The position numbers and the translations under genes were made by a program. The notes under the pieces were generated by a model that was not told where the DNA came from, ran no database searches, and was given only the letters and a program-made list of their open reading frames with translations. Positions 7,920-14,323 of a stretch of DNA of 50,601 nt are shown here, in pieces. The DNA lies in assembly GCA_013822395.1 (NCBI GenBank), contig PNKK01000016.1:1-50601 (forward strand). The letters are read 5' to 3'. Position 1 is the stretch's first letter. Each line of letters starts with the position of its first letter. Source of the stretch: Anaerolinea sp. (GTDB lineage: Bacteria; Chloroflexota; Limnocylindria; Limnocylindrales; CSP1-4).

Positions 7920-9214
7920 TTCTCGAGAACGTTCTCGATCCAGCCTGCCTCCATCTTCGTGACCCACTCGGCCCGCGGCTCGGGCAGGGCGGCAGCCGCG
8001 AGCTCCTCGGCGGAAAGCGTCGCTACGCCGCGCTTGAACGACGCCAGCTGCTGCTGGGCGTCAGCGGGCCAGGTGGCGGGATCGGTCGGGATCTCCCAAC
8101 CCCAGCGGTCGGGATCCGCCATCGCCAGCTGCAGCTCAGGTGACAGGATCAGGTTGGCGAGCACCATGGCTCCCGCCGGGTTGGCGGCGTTGAACGGGAT
8201 CGCGACGTAGTTGTTGTTCGACAGCGTCCCGCTTTCCATCACGAACGTGCGGATGCTCTCCGGGTAGACACCCTGGCTGATCTGTAGCGACGCGTTCCCG
8301 GGGGCATACGCCATGTTGAACGCAACCTCCTTGTTGGCAAGGAGATCCGACATCGCTGGGCCCTGCGGGTAGGTCGTTCCCTCACGCCAGAGATCCGGCT
8401 CGATGTCGTTGAGGTAGTCCCACACCTTGGGTGCGTACTGATCGAAGACGGCCTGGTCGAACGCGCCGAGGAACGGCTCGGGGCCGCCGGCCGCCCAGTA
8501 GAACAGATGACGGACGAAGACGCTCCCGATGAAGTCCGGGATCGCCGGGTACGTGAACTGTCCGGGGTTCGCGTGGATCCACTCCTGGAGGGCTTCGAAC
8601 GTCGTCGGGGGCTCCGACACGACGGCCGAGTCGTACTCGAAGACGAACTGGGCGTGACCCCACGGCGACTCATAGCCCTCGACCGGAGTTCCGAAGTCGA
8701 AGTCGATCGCCCCGTCGCCCCACGGAACGTAGATCGCGTTCGGGAGATCCTCCGCCCACGGCCCGTAGAGCAGGTTGGCCTCCTTCAGCGTGCGGAAGTT
8801 CTCACCGTTGATCCAGATGAGATCGATGCTTCCGCCCGTCTTGACGCCGGCCGCGGACTCGTTGAGGACCTGGTTGACCGCATCCGCCGTGTCGTTGATC
8901 GGCACGCGGTTGAGGGTGACGTTGAACTGCTCCTTGAGCGGCTTGCCGATGTCGTTGTCGACGTTCTCGTTGATGACGTCGCTGCCACCCCACATGAACC
9001 AGTTCACGGTCGTGCCGGAGGCCGCCGCGAGGACCTCCTCCCAGGTCGCGTAGGTCGGCGGCCCCTCCGGGCTCGCCACCGGCGCCGGAGACGGCGCCGC
9101 GCTCGTGCCCGGAGCCTCGCTCTGCGGAGCGGGGCTTGCAGCTCCAGCGCAGGCGGCGACCACCAAGCTCAGGCTCGCAGCCACTGCGAGCCAACGGGTC
9201 GATCGGATTGCCAT
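7916..9214 (-). CDS. YnjB-family ABC substrate-binding lipoprotein
   Basis: This 432-residue lipoprotein has a signal peptide and lipobox ending 'LVVAACAG' with Cys22, then a Ser/Pro/Ala-rich linker. The mature part shows features I associate with E. coli YnjB: 'WGGSDVINENVDN', a long conserved stretch including 'GGSIDLIWINGENFRTLKEA', and 'PAGAMVLANLILSPELQ'. It should capture the ligand at the membrane surface for the permeases and ATPase encoded next. A strong ribosome-binding site (GGAGGAGG about 7 nt before the ATG) precedes it, in contrast to the overlap-coupled genes around it, suggesting it is made in excess, as usual for binding proteins. The ligand of the YnjB family is not established. 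Confidence 0.88.
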   Translation of the reverse strand: MAIRSTRWLAVAASLSLVVAACAGAASPAPQSEAPGTSAAPSPAPVASPEGPPTYATWEEVLAAASGTTVNWFMWGGSDVINENVDNDIGKPLKEQFNVTLNRVPINDTADAVNQVLNESAAGVKTGGSIDLIWINGENFRTLKEANLLYGPWAEDLPNAIYVPWGDGAIDFDFGTPVEGYESPWGHAQFVFEYDSAVVSEPPTTFEALQEWIHANPGQFTYPAIPDFIGSVFVRHLFYWAAGGPEPFLGAFDQAVFDQYAPKVWDYLNDIEPDLWREGTTYPQGPAMSDLLANKEVAFNMAYAPGNASLQISQGVYPESIRTFVMESGTLSNNNYVAIPFNAANPAGAMVLANLILSPELQLAMADPDRWGWEIPTDPATWPADAQQQLASFKRGVATLSAEELAAAALPEPRAEWVTKMEAGWIENVLEK

Positions 9215-9237
9215 CGTGCACCTCCTCCGGGCCGCGT

Positions 9238-9936
9238 TCAGCGCTGCCCAGCTACGACATCGTCCGCTTCGTGAACGCCCATTCGTCGCTCCTCCTTGAT
9301 GGCGTCGGCCCATGCGCCGAGGATCAGTGCCACGGTCGTGGCACCCGGGTCGGCCGATCCCACGGCGTGGTCGGCTGCATAGCGGGCACGACCAACCCTG
9401 GGCACGAGATCACGCGTCCCATCCGCGCCGCGCCGCGCTGCGGCGGCGGCTGCGGCGAGGACGTCGGCGGGTCCGGAGCCGGACCGGGCCGCGGCGCGTG
9501 CGGCATCCGCGGCGGGGGCGAGCGCATCGACCATGCTCCGGTCCCCGACCGCCGCCCTGCCGAGCGCGGCGACGCGCGCGGCGCCAGCCGACAGCGCCTC
9601 CGCCAGCGTCACCCCATCCATGTCGGGCTGGTCGCCGAGCATCTCCGCCGCGGCGGCGAAGAAGCCACCGAACAGGGCACCGGCCGCGCCACCCATCTCC
9701 TCGGCGCACGCTTCGCCGACGACCCCGAGCAGGACCCCCGGCGACTCCTCCGGCCGCCGCGCGACGGCCGAGCGCGCCGCGTCCATCGCACGCTTCAGGT
9801 TGATCCCGTGGTCCCCGTCGCCGGCTGCCGCGTCGAGGCGCGAGAGCGCACCGTGCTCGGCGTCGACCGCGTCGGCAGCGGCCGTCACCATCCGCCGGAA
9901 GGCGGCCGCGTCGAGGAGGAGCTCGTGAGCCGTCAT
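9238..9936 (-). CDS. dhaL: DhaL-type kinase subunit (ADP/ATP-binding)
   Basis: The 232-residue protein matches the DhaL/DAK phosphatase-like domain. 'DAAAGDGDHGINLKRAMDA' near residues 35-53 holds the aspartates that bind two Mg ions and the nucleotide. 'GGAAGALFGGFFAAAAEML' and 'SADPGATTVALIL' are the other family signatures. It would donate phosphate to the substrate held by DhaK. No DhaM or PTS component is nearby, so ATP is the likely donor, as in separate-subunit DhaK/DhaL kinases of tetrulose pathways (known examples act on erythrulose). ATG 9936 overlaps the DhaK stop as ATGA. Confidence 0.88.
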   Translation of the reverse strand: MTAHELLLDAAAFRRMVTAAADAVDAEHGALSRLDAAAGDGDHGINLKRAMDAARSAVARRPEESPGVLLGVVGEACAEEMGGAAGALFGGFFAAAAEMLGDQPDMDGVTLAEALSAGAARVAALGRAAVGDRSMVDALAPAADAARAAARSGSGPADVLAAAAAAARRGADGTRDLVPRVGRARYAADHAVGSADPGATTVALILGAWADAIKEERRMGVHEADDVVAGQR

Positions 9937-10967
9937 GCCGTCACCGGCCGCGGGTCGCGCGCGGGCCTGACGAAGGCGGCGCCGAGCGCCGGCGCGTCGT
10001 AGAGCCGCAGCGTCTCGTCGTCGATTCGGCAGACCGAGAGCGCGAAGCCCGCGAGGTCCTGCGTCGTGGCGTACGTGCCCATCCATGAGCGGCACGCCTC
10101 GATGCCGCGCTCCCGAAGGGTGCGGTCGACGCCTCGATAGACGACCGAGAGCTCCATGAGCGTCATCGCCCCGCTGTTGCTCAGCAGGACGCACACATGG
10201 TCGCCCGGCCCGAGCCCGGCGTCCTCGGCCAGCTCGCTCGTCATCCTCTCGGCGACCTCGTCGGCCGTGGCGTCCTCCGACACCCGCCGCCCCGACTCCC
10301 CGTGCACCCCGACCCCGATGACGAGCTCGTCGCGGCCGAGGCTCGCGAGCGGCTCGCCGCTGACGGGGTGGGCCACCGTCCCGAACGCGGCGGTCAACGT
10401 CCGCGTCTGGTCGCGGACGCGCTCGGCCATCGCCCGGCACCGGGCGAGCGAGGCGCCGGACTCGGCCAGGGCGCCGACGATCTTCCAGACGAAGAAGAGA
10501 CCCGCGCCCCCGCGCCGCTCGTCCTCGCGTCCCTTCGGCGCGGAGGAGACGTCGTCGTAGAGGACGACCATCTCGACGTCGATGCCCTCGCCCCGCGCCG
10601 TCTCGAGCGCGAGCCGGGCATTCATCAGGTCGCCCGCATGGTGCGACACGCAGAGCAGGACGCCCGCGCCCCGATCGGCCGCCCGGATCCCGGTCGCGAT
10701 CCGGGCCGGACCCGGCGCGGCGAAGACCGGACCCGGCACGTTCACGTCGAAGAGTCCGGGACCGACCCAGCCGATCATCGCCGGCTCGTGGCCCGACCCG
10801 TTCCCGATCACCAGCCCGACCTTGCCGCGATCCTTCGGGGTGGCCCGGACGACGTTTCCGTCCGCGTCGAGCCGGATGACGTCACGATGCGCGGCCACGT
10901 ACCCCTCGAGCATGTCGGACACGGCGCGCGATGGATCGTTGATCAGGCGCCGCCGGCGGACGGTCAC
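9933..10967 (-). CDS. dhaK: DhaK-type ketose kinase subunit (substrate-binding)
   Basis: The 344-residue protein is of the DhaK family. The histidine that forms a covalent hemiaminal with the ketone is visible in 'GVGVHGESGRR', and 'VSHHAGDLMNARLA' holds the aspartate that acts as base in DHA kinases. The N-terminal loop reads 'VIGNGSGHEP' rather than the usual GGGSGHEP, and 'VPGPVFAAP' replaces the common CGDVFASP, so the pocket is likely adapted to a substrate other than dihydroxyacetone. It would phosphorylate a short ketose together with DhaL. GTG 10967 overlaps the isomerase stop (GTGA). Confidence 0.87.
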   Translation of the reverse strand: MTVRRRRLINDPSRAVSDMLEGYVAAHRDVIRLDADGNVVRATPKDRGKVGLVIGNGSGHEPAMIGWVGPGLFDVNVPGPVFAAPGPARIATGIRAADRGAGVLLCVSHHAGDLMNARLALETARGEGIDVEMVVLYDDVSSAPKGREDERRGGAGLFFVWKIVGALAESGASLARCRAMAERVRDQTRTLTAAFGTVAHPVSGEPLASLGRDELVIGVGVHGESGRRVSEDATADEVAERMTSELAEDAGLGPGDHVCVLLSNSGAMTLMELSVVYRGVDRTLRERGIEACRSWMGTYATTQDLAGFALSVCRIDDETLRLYDAPALGAAFVRPARDPRPVTA

Positions 10968-11815
10968 GCGAGATGCTCCCGGATGAACGCGGCGGCGGTC
11001 CGCGCGTCCGCATCGGGGTCGTCGACGAGGTGCCGCCAGGCGTACGTCGCGCGGCCCGTCTCGACGGCGGGGTTCGGGAACGTCTCGAAGACCACCCAGC
11101 CGCGGTACTGCGCGTCGTCGAGGCCCGCCTTGATCGCCGCCCAGTCGAGACGCCCGTGCTGCGGCGCGCGACGGTTGCCCGCGGCACACTGGAAGTGTCC
11201 GAGCCGCCGGCCGGCCATCCGGATCGCGGCTCCGAGATCGTCCTCCTCGATGTTCATGTGGAACGTGTCGAGCTCGAGCTTGACCGAGGGGTGATCGACC
11301 AGCTCGAGGAACGCGAGCGCCTCCTCGACCGTGTTGAACATGTTCGTCTCGAACCGGTTCAGGATCTCGAGGCAGAGGAAGATGCCGAGGCCGTCGGCCG
11401 TGCGCGCCACCTCGGCGAGCGCGGCGGCGGAGCGCTCCCGGTACGGCCGAAGGTCCGTCGCCGCGGGAAAGCCGAGCCACGCGGCGTAGGTCACGCCGCC
11501 GAGCAGCGGGCTCCCGAGCGCGGCCGCCGCCTCCGACGCTCGCTTCAGGTGCTCGATCCCGGCGCGCCGGACGCCCGGATCCGGGCTCGACACGTCGGCC
11601 GTCCGGGACAGTCCCGTGCTGCACACGACGTCGAGGCGGTGCCGGTCGAGCTCGGATCGAAGCCGATCCACGGGCAGCGGATAGTCGACGAGGAGCGAGA
11701 CCTCCACCCCGTCGTACCCGGTCTCCCGGGCCTTGTGGACGTACGCGACCTGGTCGTCGGACCAGCGGTCCATCCAGTAGAAGATCTCGATCCCCACCGG
11801 GCGCTTGCCGCTCAT
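10964..11815 (-). CDS. TIM-barrel sugar epimerase/isomerase (D-tagatose/D-psicose 3-epimerase-like)
   Basis: At 283 residues this has the length of the ketose 3-epimerases. Shared motifs are 'LEILNRFETNMFNTVEEA' (metal-binding Glu), 'KLELDTFHMNIEEDDLGAA' (metal-binding Asp and the substrate His), and 'NRR' after the third metal site. In the known epimerases the third ligand is the second His of a GHFH motif; here the motif is 'GHFQ', so that ligand is Gln. The last ligand Glu is probably in 'WVVFETFPN'. The enzyme would interconvert a ketose or ketose phosphate in the cytoplasm. It is the second gene of the operon, ATG overlapping the regulator stop (ATGA). Altered metal chemistry or a different reaction is possible. 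Confidence 0.82.
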   Translation of the reverse strand: MSGKRPVGIEIFYWMDRWSDDQVAYVHKARETGYDGVEVSLLVDYPLPVDRLRSELDRHRLDVVCSTGLSRTADVSSPDPGVRRAGIEHLKRASEAAAALGSPLLGGVTYAAWLGFPAATDLRPYRERSAAALAEVARTADGLGIFLCLEILNRFETNMFNTVEEALAFLELVDHPSVKLELDTFHMNIEEDDLGAAIRMAGRRLGHFQCAAGNRRAPQHGRLDWAAIKAGLDDAQYRGWVVFETFPNPAVETGRATYAWRHLVDDPDADARTAAAFIREHLA

Positions 11816-12810
11816 GGCCAGCTCGCGATCAGCGCGTCGGCGGTCGACAGGTCCGTGATCACGACGTTGAAGTAGCCGCCGCGCAGCGCGCCCCGGATCG
11901 CCTCGAGCTTCTCCGGGCCGCCGGCCACGAGCACCGAGGTGGGCACGCGGCGGAGGTCCTCGAGCGTGAGGCCGACGTGGATGTCGTCGGTCCGGAAGGG
12001 CACATGGCGACCCTCGGCATCGAAGTAGTGCCCGAGGGCGTCCCCGACGGCGCCGGCGGCCCGCAGCTGCTCGAGATCCTCGACGCCGATCACGCCGTGG
12101 ATGTGCAGGAGCGCGGAGCCCGTGACCGTGCCAACGCTCTGGAGGACGACGTCGGACCGGCGAGCAACCTCCAGGGCACGAGCGATCGACGGCTCGTTGA
12201 CGAGCCGGTCCCGCAGCGCGCGGTCGGAGACGAACGTCGGGGCGTAGATGAACTCGGTCCGCGCGCCGGCGATCGTCCCCATCCGCGAGGTGACGTTGTA
12301 GCTCGCGAACCCGGTCGGTTCGGCGGGCGCGGCCCCCTCGATCTCCGTGAACGAGCAGTCGACCGAGCGGTCGACGCGGAACGTCTCCGGGAGTCGCGAG
12401 ATCGTTCGGCCCAGACCGAGGCCCACCCGGAGCCCCGGCCGCAGCCGCTCGGCCAGCCAGGCGGCGGCTCCCTTGGCCAGCTCCGCCGTGAGGCCGTCGC
12501 CGGTCGGCGCGTCGGGCACGACGACGGCGTCCCGGAGGCGGAGCCTCGCGACCAGGTGATCGGCGACGGCGTCGGTCGGCTCGTCGATCCCGGCGATCCG
12601 GATCTCGACGATCCCGGCCTGCCGCGCAAGGCGGAGCACGCGGTTCACCTTGACCCTGGAGAGGCCCAGCTGCTCACCGATCTGCTCCTGTGTCAGGCCG
12701 CTCTCGTAGTAGAGCCGGGCGGCGCGCACGCACAGCCGCCGCTCCTCGGAGGCGCGCGTCGTGAGACCCGCCGCTCCTGTCACCGAACTGATGTTCATCG
12801 GCTGTGACAT
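11812..12810 (-). CDS. SorC/DeoR-like transcriptional regulator with sugar-phosphate-binding domain
   Basis: This 332-residue regulator has an N-terminal helix-turn-helix at about residues 25-60 ('YESGLTQEQIGEQLGLSRVK', then 'VNRVLRLARQAGIVEIRI'). The SorC effector domain follows: 'GLRVGLGLGRTISRLPE', 'ALLHIHGVIGVEDLEQL', and 'VPTSVLVAGGPEKLEAIRGA' near the C-terminus. Such proteins bind a phosphorylated sugar made by the pathway they control. It is the first gene of the operon, so it probably autoregulates. ATG 12810 was preferred over the in-frame ATG at 12798 because a plausible promoter places the transcript start just before it. A candidate operator touches the start codon. Confidence 0.9.
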   Translation of the reverse strand: MSQPMNISSVTGAAGLTTRASEERRLCVRAARLYYESGLTQEQIGEQLGLSRVKVNRVLRLARQAGIVEIRIAGIDEPTDAVADHLVARLRLRDAVVVPDAPTGDGLTAELAKGAAAWLAERLRPGLRVGLGLGRTISRLPETFRVDRSVDCSFTEIEGAAPAEPTGFASYNVTSRMGTIAGARTEFIYAPTFVSDRALRDRLVNEPSIARALEVARRSDVVLQSVGTVTGSALLHIHGVIGVEDLEQLRAAGAVGDALGHYFDAEGRHVPFRTDDIHVGLTLEDLRRVPTSVLVAGGPEKLEAIRGALRGGYFNVVITDLSTADALIASWP

Positions 12811-12830
12811 CTGTGCAGACGATGGTACAG
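12811..12830. promoter_or_regulatory. candidate SorC operator (dyad CTGTGC-N8-GTACAG)
   Basis: The 20-nt stretch CTGTGCAGACGATGGTACAG is an interrupted inverted repeat; five of the six outermost base pairs match. It lies immediately before the regulator start and contains its probable -10 box, so a bound repressor would block the operon promoter. The regulator and the divergent isomerase gene flank it, as expected for a local SorC operator. The assignment rests on symmetry and position only. Confidence 0.45.
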
Positions 12831-12851
12831 TTGCCCGGCGAACGATGTAAA
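12822..12851 (-). promoter_or_regulatory. predicted promoter of the SorC operon
   Basis: On the minus strand TTTACA (plus 12846-12851) and TACCAT (plus 12822-12827) are separated by 18 nt, close to the sigma70 pattern. Transcription would begin near 12814, only a few bases before ATG 12810, so the mRNA would be nearly leaderless. The -10 box lies in the dyad at 12811-12830. Confidence 0.4.
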
Positions 12852-12883
12852 GCCCGTTACGAAGTGCGAGCGAGGAGGCGGCC

Positions 12884-12916
12884 GTGATGCGTGACCCGGG
12901 CAGGGGCGCCGGATGA
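12884..12916 (+). CDS. candidate leader micro-ORF before the divergent isomerase gene
   Basis: A strong ribosome-binding site, GAGGAGG at 12872-12878, is followed by GTG 12884 and ATG 12887. These open a 10-11-codon frame (MRDPGRGAG after the initiating residues) that stops at TGA 12914-12916. That stop overlaps the isomerase ATG 12913 as ATGA. The isomerase itself has no convincing ribosome-binding site, so it is probably translated by coupling to this micro-ORF. The peptide itself may have no function. Confidence 0.4.
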   Translation: MMRDPGRGAG

Positions 12917-13734
12917 TCGAGCTGCTCGCCCCGGACTGGAACCACTGGCCGGACGGCCTGACCCGTTCGGAGATCGCGGAGGCGGTCGCCCGGGCCGGGG
13001 TGGCCGGCCTCGAGCTCGGCGTGTACGACACCGGCGTCGAGCTGGCCGCAGGCCGGGTGGACGAGTGGCGGCGGCTCGGCGACCGCCACGGGGTCCCGGT
13101 GCGCGCGCTGCTCTACTCGATGCCGCCCGAGCGCTGGCCGGACGGTGGGCTCGGATCGCCCTCGTCCCGGCGGCGCCTGCTCGACGAGGTCGACGCGCTC
13201 CTCGCCGTCGCGACCGACCTCGGGATCGATCGCGTCGGCCTCTGGCCGGGCGCGGACCTGCCCGGGGTGGATCGCGGCGCGATCGCGACGGTCGTCGCCG
13301 ACCTCGCCCTGCTCGCCGCCCGCCATGGCAACCGGATCGCGATCGAGCCGAAGCCCGGCACGTCGATCGCCGCGCCGGCCGACGTCATCTCGATCATCGA
13401 CGCGACCGGGACGGCCGGGACGATCGGGCTCCTCCTCGACACCGGGCACGAGTTCGCCGCGGGACGGGACCCGGCCGCGATGGTGGCGGGCCTCGCCGGG
13501 CATCTCCTGCACGTGCACCTCGGGGACAGCGACGGCGATCCCGACGCCGACCTTCCGCCCGGGAGGCTTCATCCCCTCGATCCGTTCCTGGCCGCCCTCG
13601 ACGCGGCCGACTATCGCGGCGCGATGTCGCCGGACGTGTACGGGGCGGTCGAGTCCGGCGTCGTGACGGGCGTCCAGGCGGTCAGGGAGACGGTCGAACG
13701 CGTCACGAGCTACCGGGCGCGCCGGCCGGGGTGA
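12913..13734 (+). CDS. sugar phosphate isomerase/epimerase (AP-endonuclease-2-type TIM barrel)
   Basis: The 273-residue protein has the xylose isomerase-like TIM-barrel pattern. 'NRIAIEPKPGTSI' carries the first metal-binding Glu, 'IGLLLDTGHEFAAGRD' the metal Asp and neighbouring His, and 'HLLHVHLGDSDGD' the HxH pair that completes the site. It is distinct from the tagatose-epimerase-like paralogue at 10964-11815. Transcribed divergently from the SorC operon, it is likely controlled from the same intergenic region and would act on the same substrate class. Its 3' end overlaps the convergent methyltransferase remnant by 32 nt. Confidence 0.8.
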   Translation: MIELLAPDWNHWPDGLTRSEIAEAVARAGVAGLELGVYDTGVELAAGRVDEWRRLGDRHGVPVRALLYSMPPERWPDGGLGSPSSRRRLLDEVDALLAVATDLGIDRVGLWPGADLPGVDRGAIATVVADLALLAARHGNRIAIEPKPGTSIAAPADVISIIDATGTAGTIGLLLDTGHEFAAGRDPAAMVAGLAGHLLHVHLGDSDGDPDADLPPGRLHPLDPFLAALDAADYRGAMSPDVYGAVESGVVTGVQAVRETVERVTSYRARRPG

Positions 13735-14323
13735 GGTCGCGTCCCCGACGCGCCCGCACCGCCACGGCGCGGTAGCCGATTCGGCCGGACGCGACGAGCT
13801 CCCGGATCTCGGCGAGGACCGCGGCGACCCGGGCCGGGTCCCGAAACGTCCCGGCGTCGAGCCCGAGATCGAGGAGCGGTCCCGTCGCCCCAATGTCGCG
13901 GGCGACTGTGGCGAGGAGCCCGATCCGCGCCTCGAGCCGGTCGATGAGCGATGACACGCCGGCGGTCTCGTCCCAGGCGCGGACGACCTCCCATCCCGCG
14001 GCCGGGAGCCGCACCTCGAGCTCGCCCGGCGCCCAGGCGGCCGCGAGGCAGAGGACGCTTGCGAGCGGCTCGGGGAGCGAGACCCGCCCCGACGAGGTGA
14101 CGTCGCTGACGAGCAGCCATCCGCCGGGCGCCGTCACGCGCCGCAGCTCGGCGAGCCCCTCGGGCTTCGACGTCGTCGACAGGACGCACTCGGCGAGGAC
14201 CGCCGCGAACGTCGCGTCCGCGTAGGGCAGGCGGAGCAGCGATGCCGGGCGGAGCCGGACCGACGCACCGGCGCCGCTCGCCAGGGTCGCGGCGCGCTCG
14301 AGCGCCGATGCGCTCAATCGCAC
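13703..14323 (-). pseudogene. SAM-dependent class I methyltransferase, N-terminally truncated
   Basis: The 206 residues start in the middle of a Rossmann methyltransferase fold. 'LSASALERAATLASG' is the segment after beta-2, 'LPYADATFAAVLAECVLS' is motif IV/post-IV, and 'ELRRVTAPGGWLLVSDV' is motif V. Motif I (the GxGxG SAM-binding loop), normally about 40-60 residues upstream, is absent from this frame. The last codons of the radical SAM frame read 'EFGLVVDACD', which fits the beta-2 strand and acidic residue that should precede 'LSASALERA'. One missing base near 14316 would join them. The gene therefore looks like the 3' part of a methyltransferase damaged by a deletion and a frameshift. 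Confidence 0.65.

Noticed and set aside
11812..13893. 693-residue frame extending the SorC regulator upstream
   Set aside because: The extra 360 residues are antisense to the divergent isomerase gene and lack any domain; the regulator starts at 12810.
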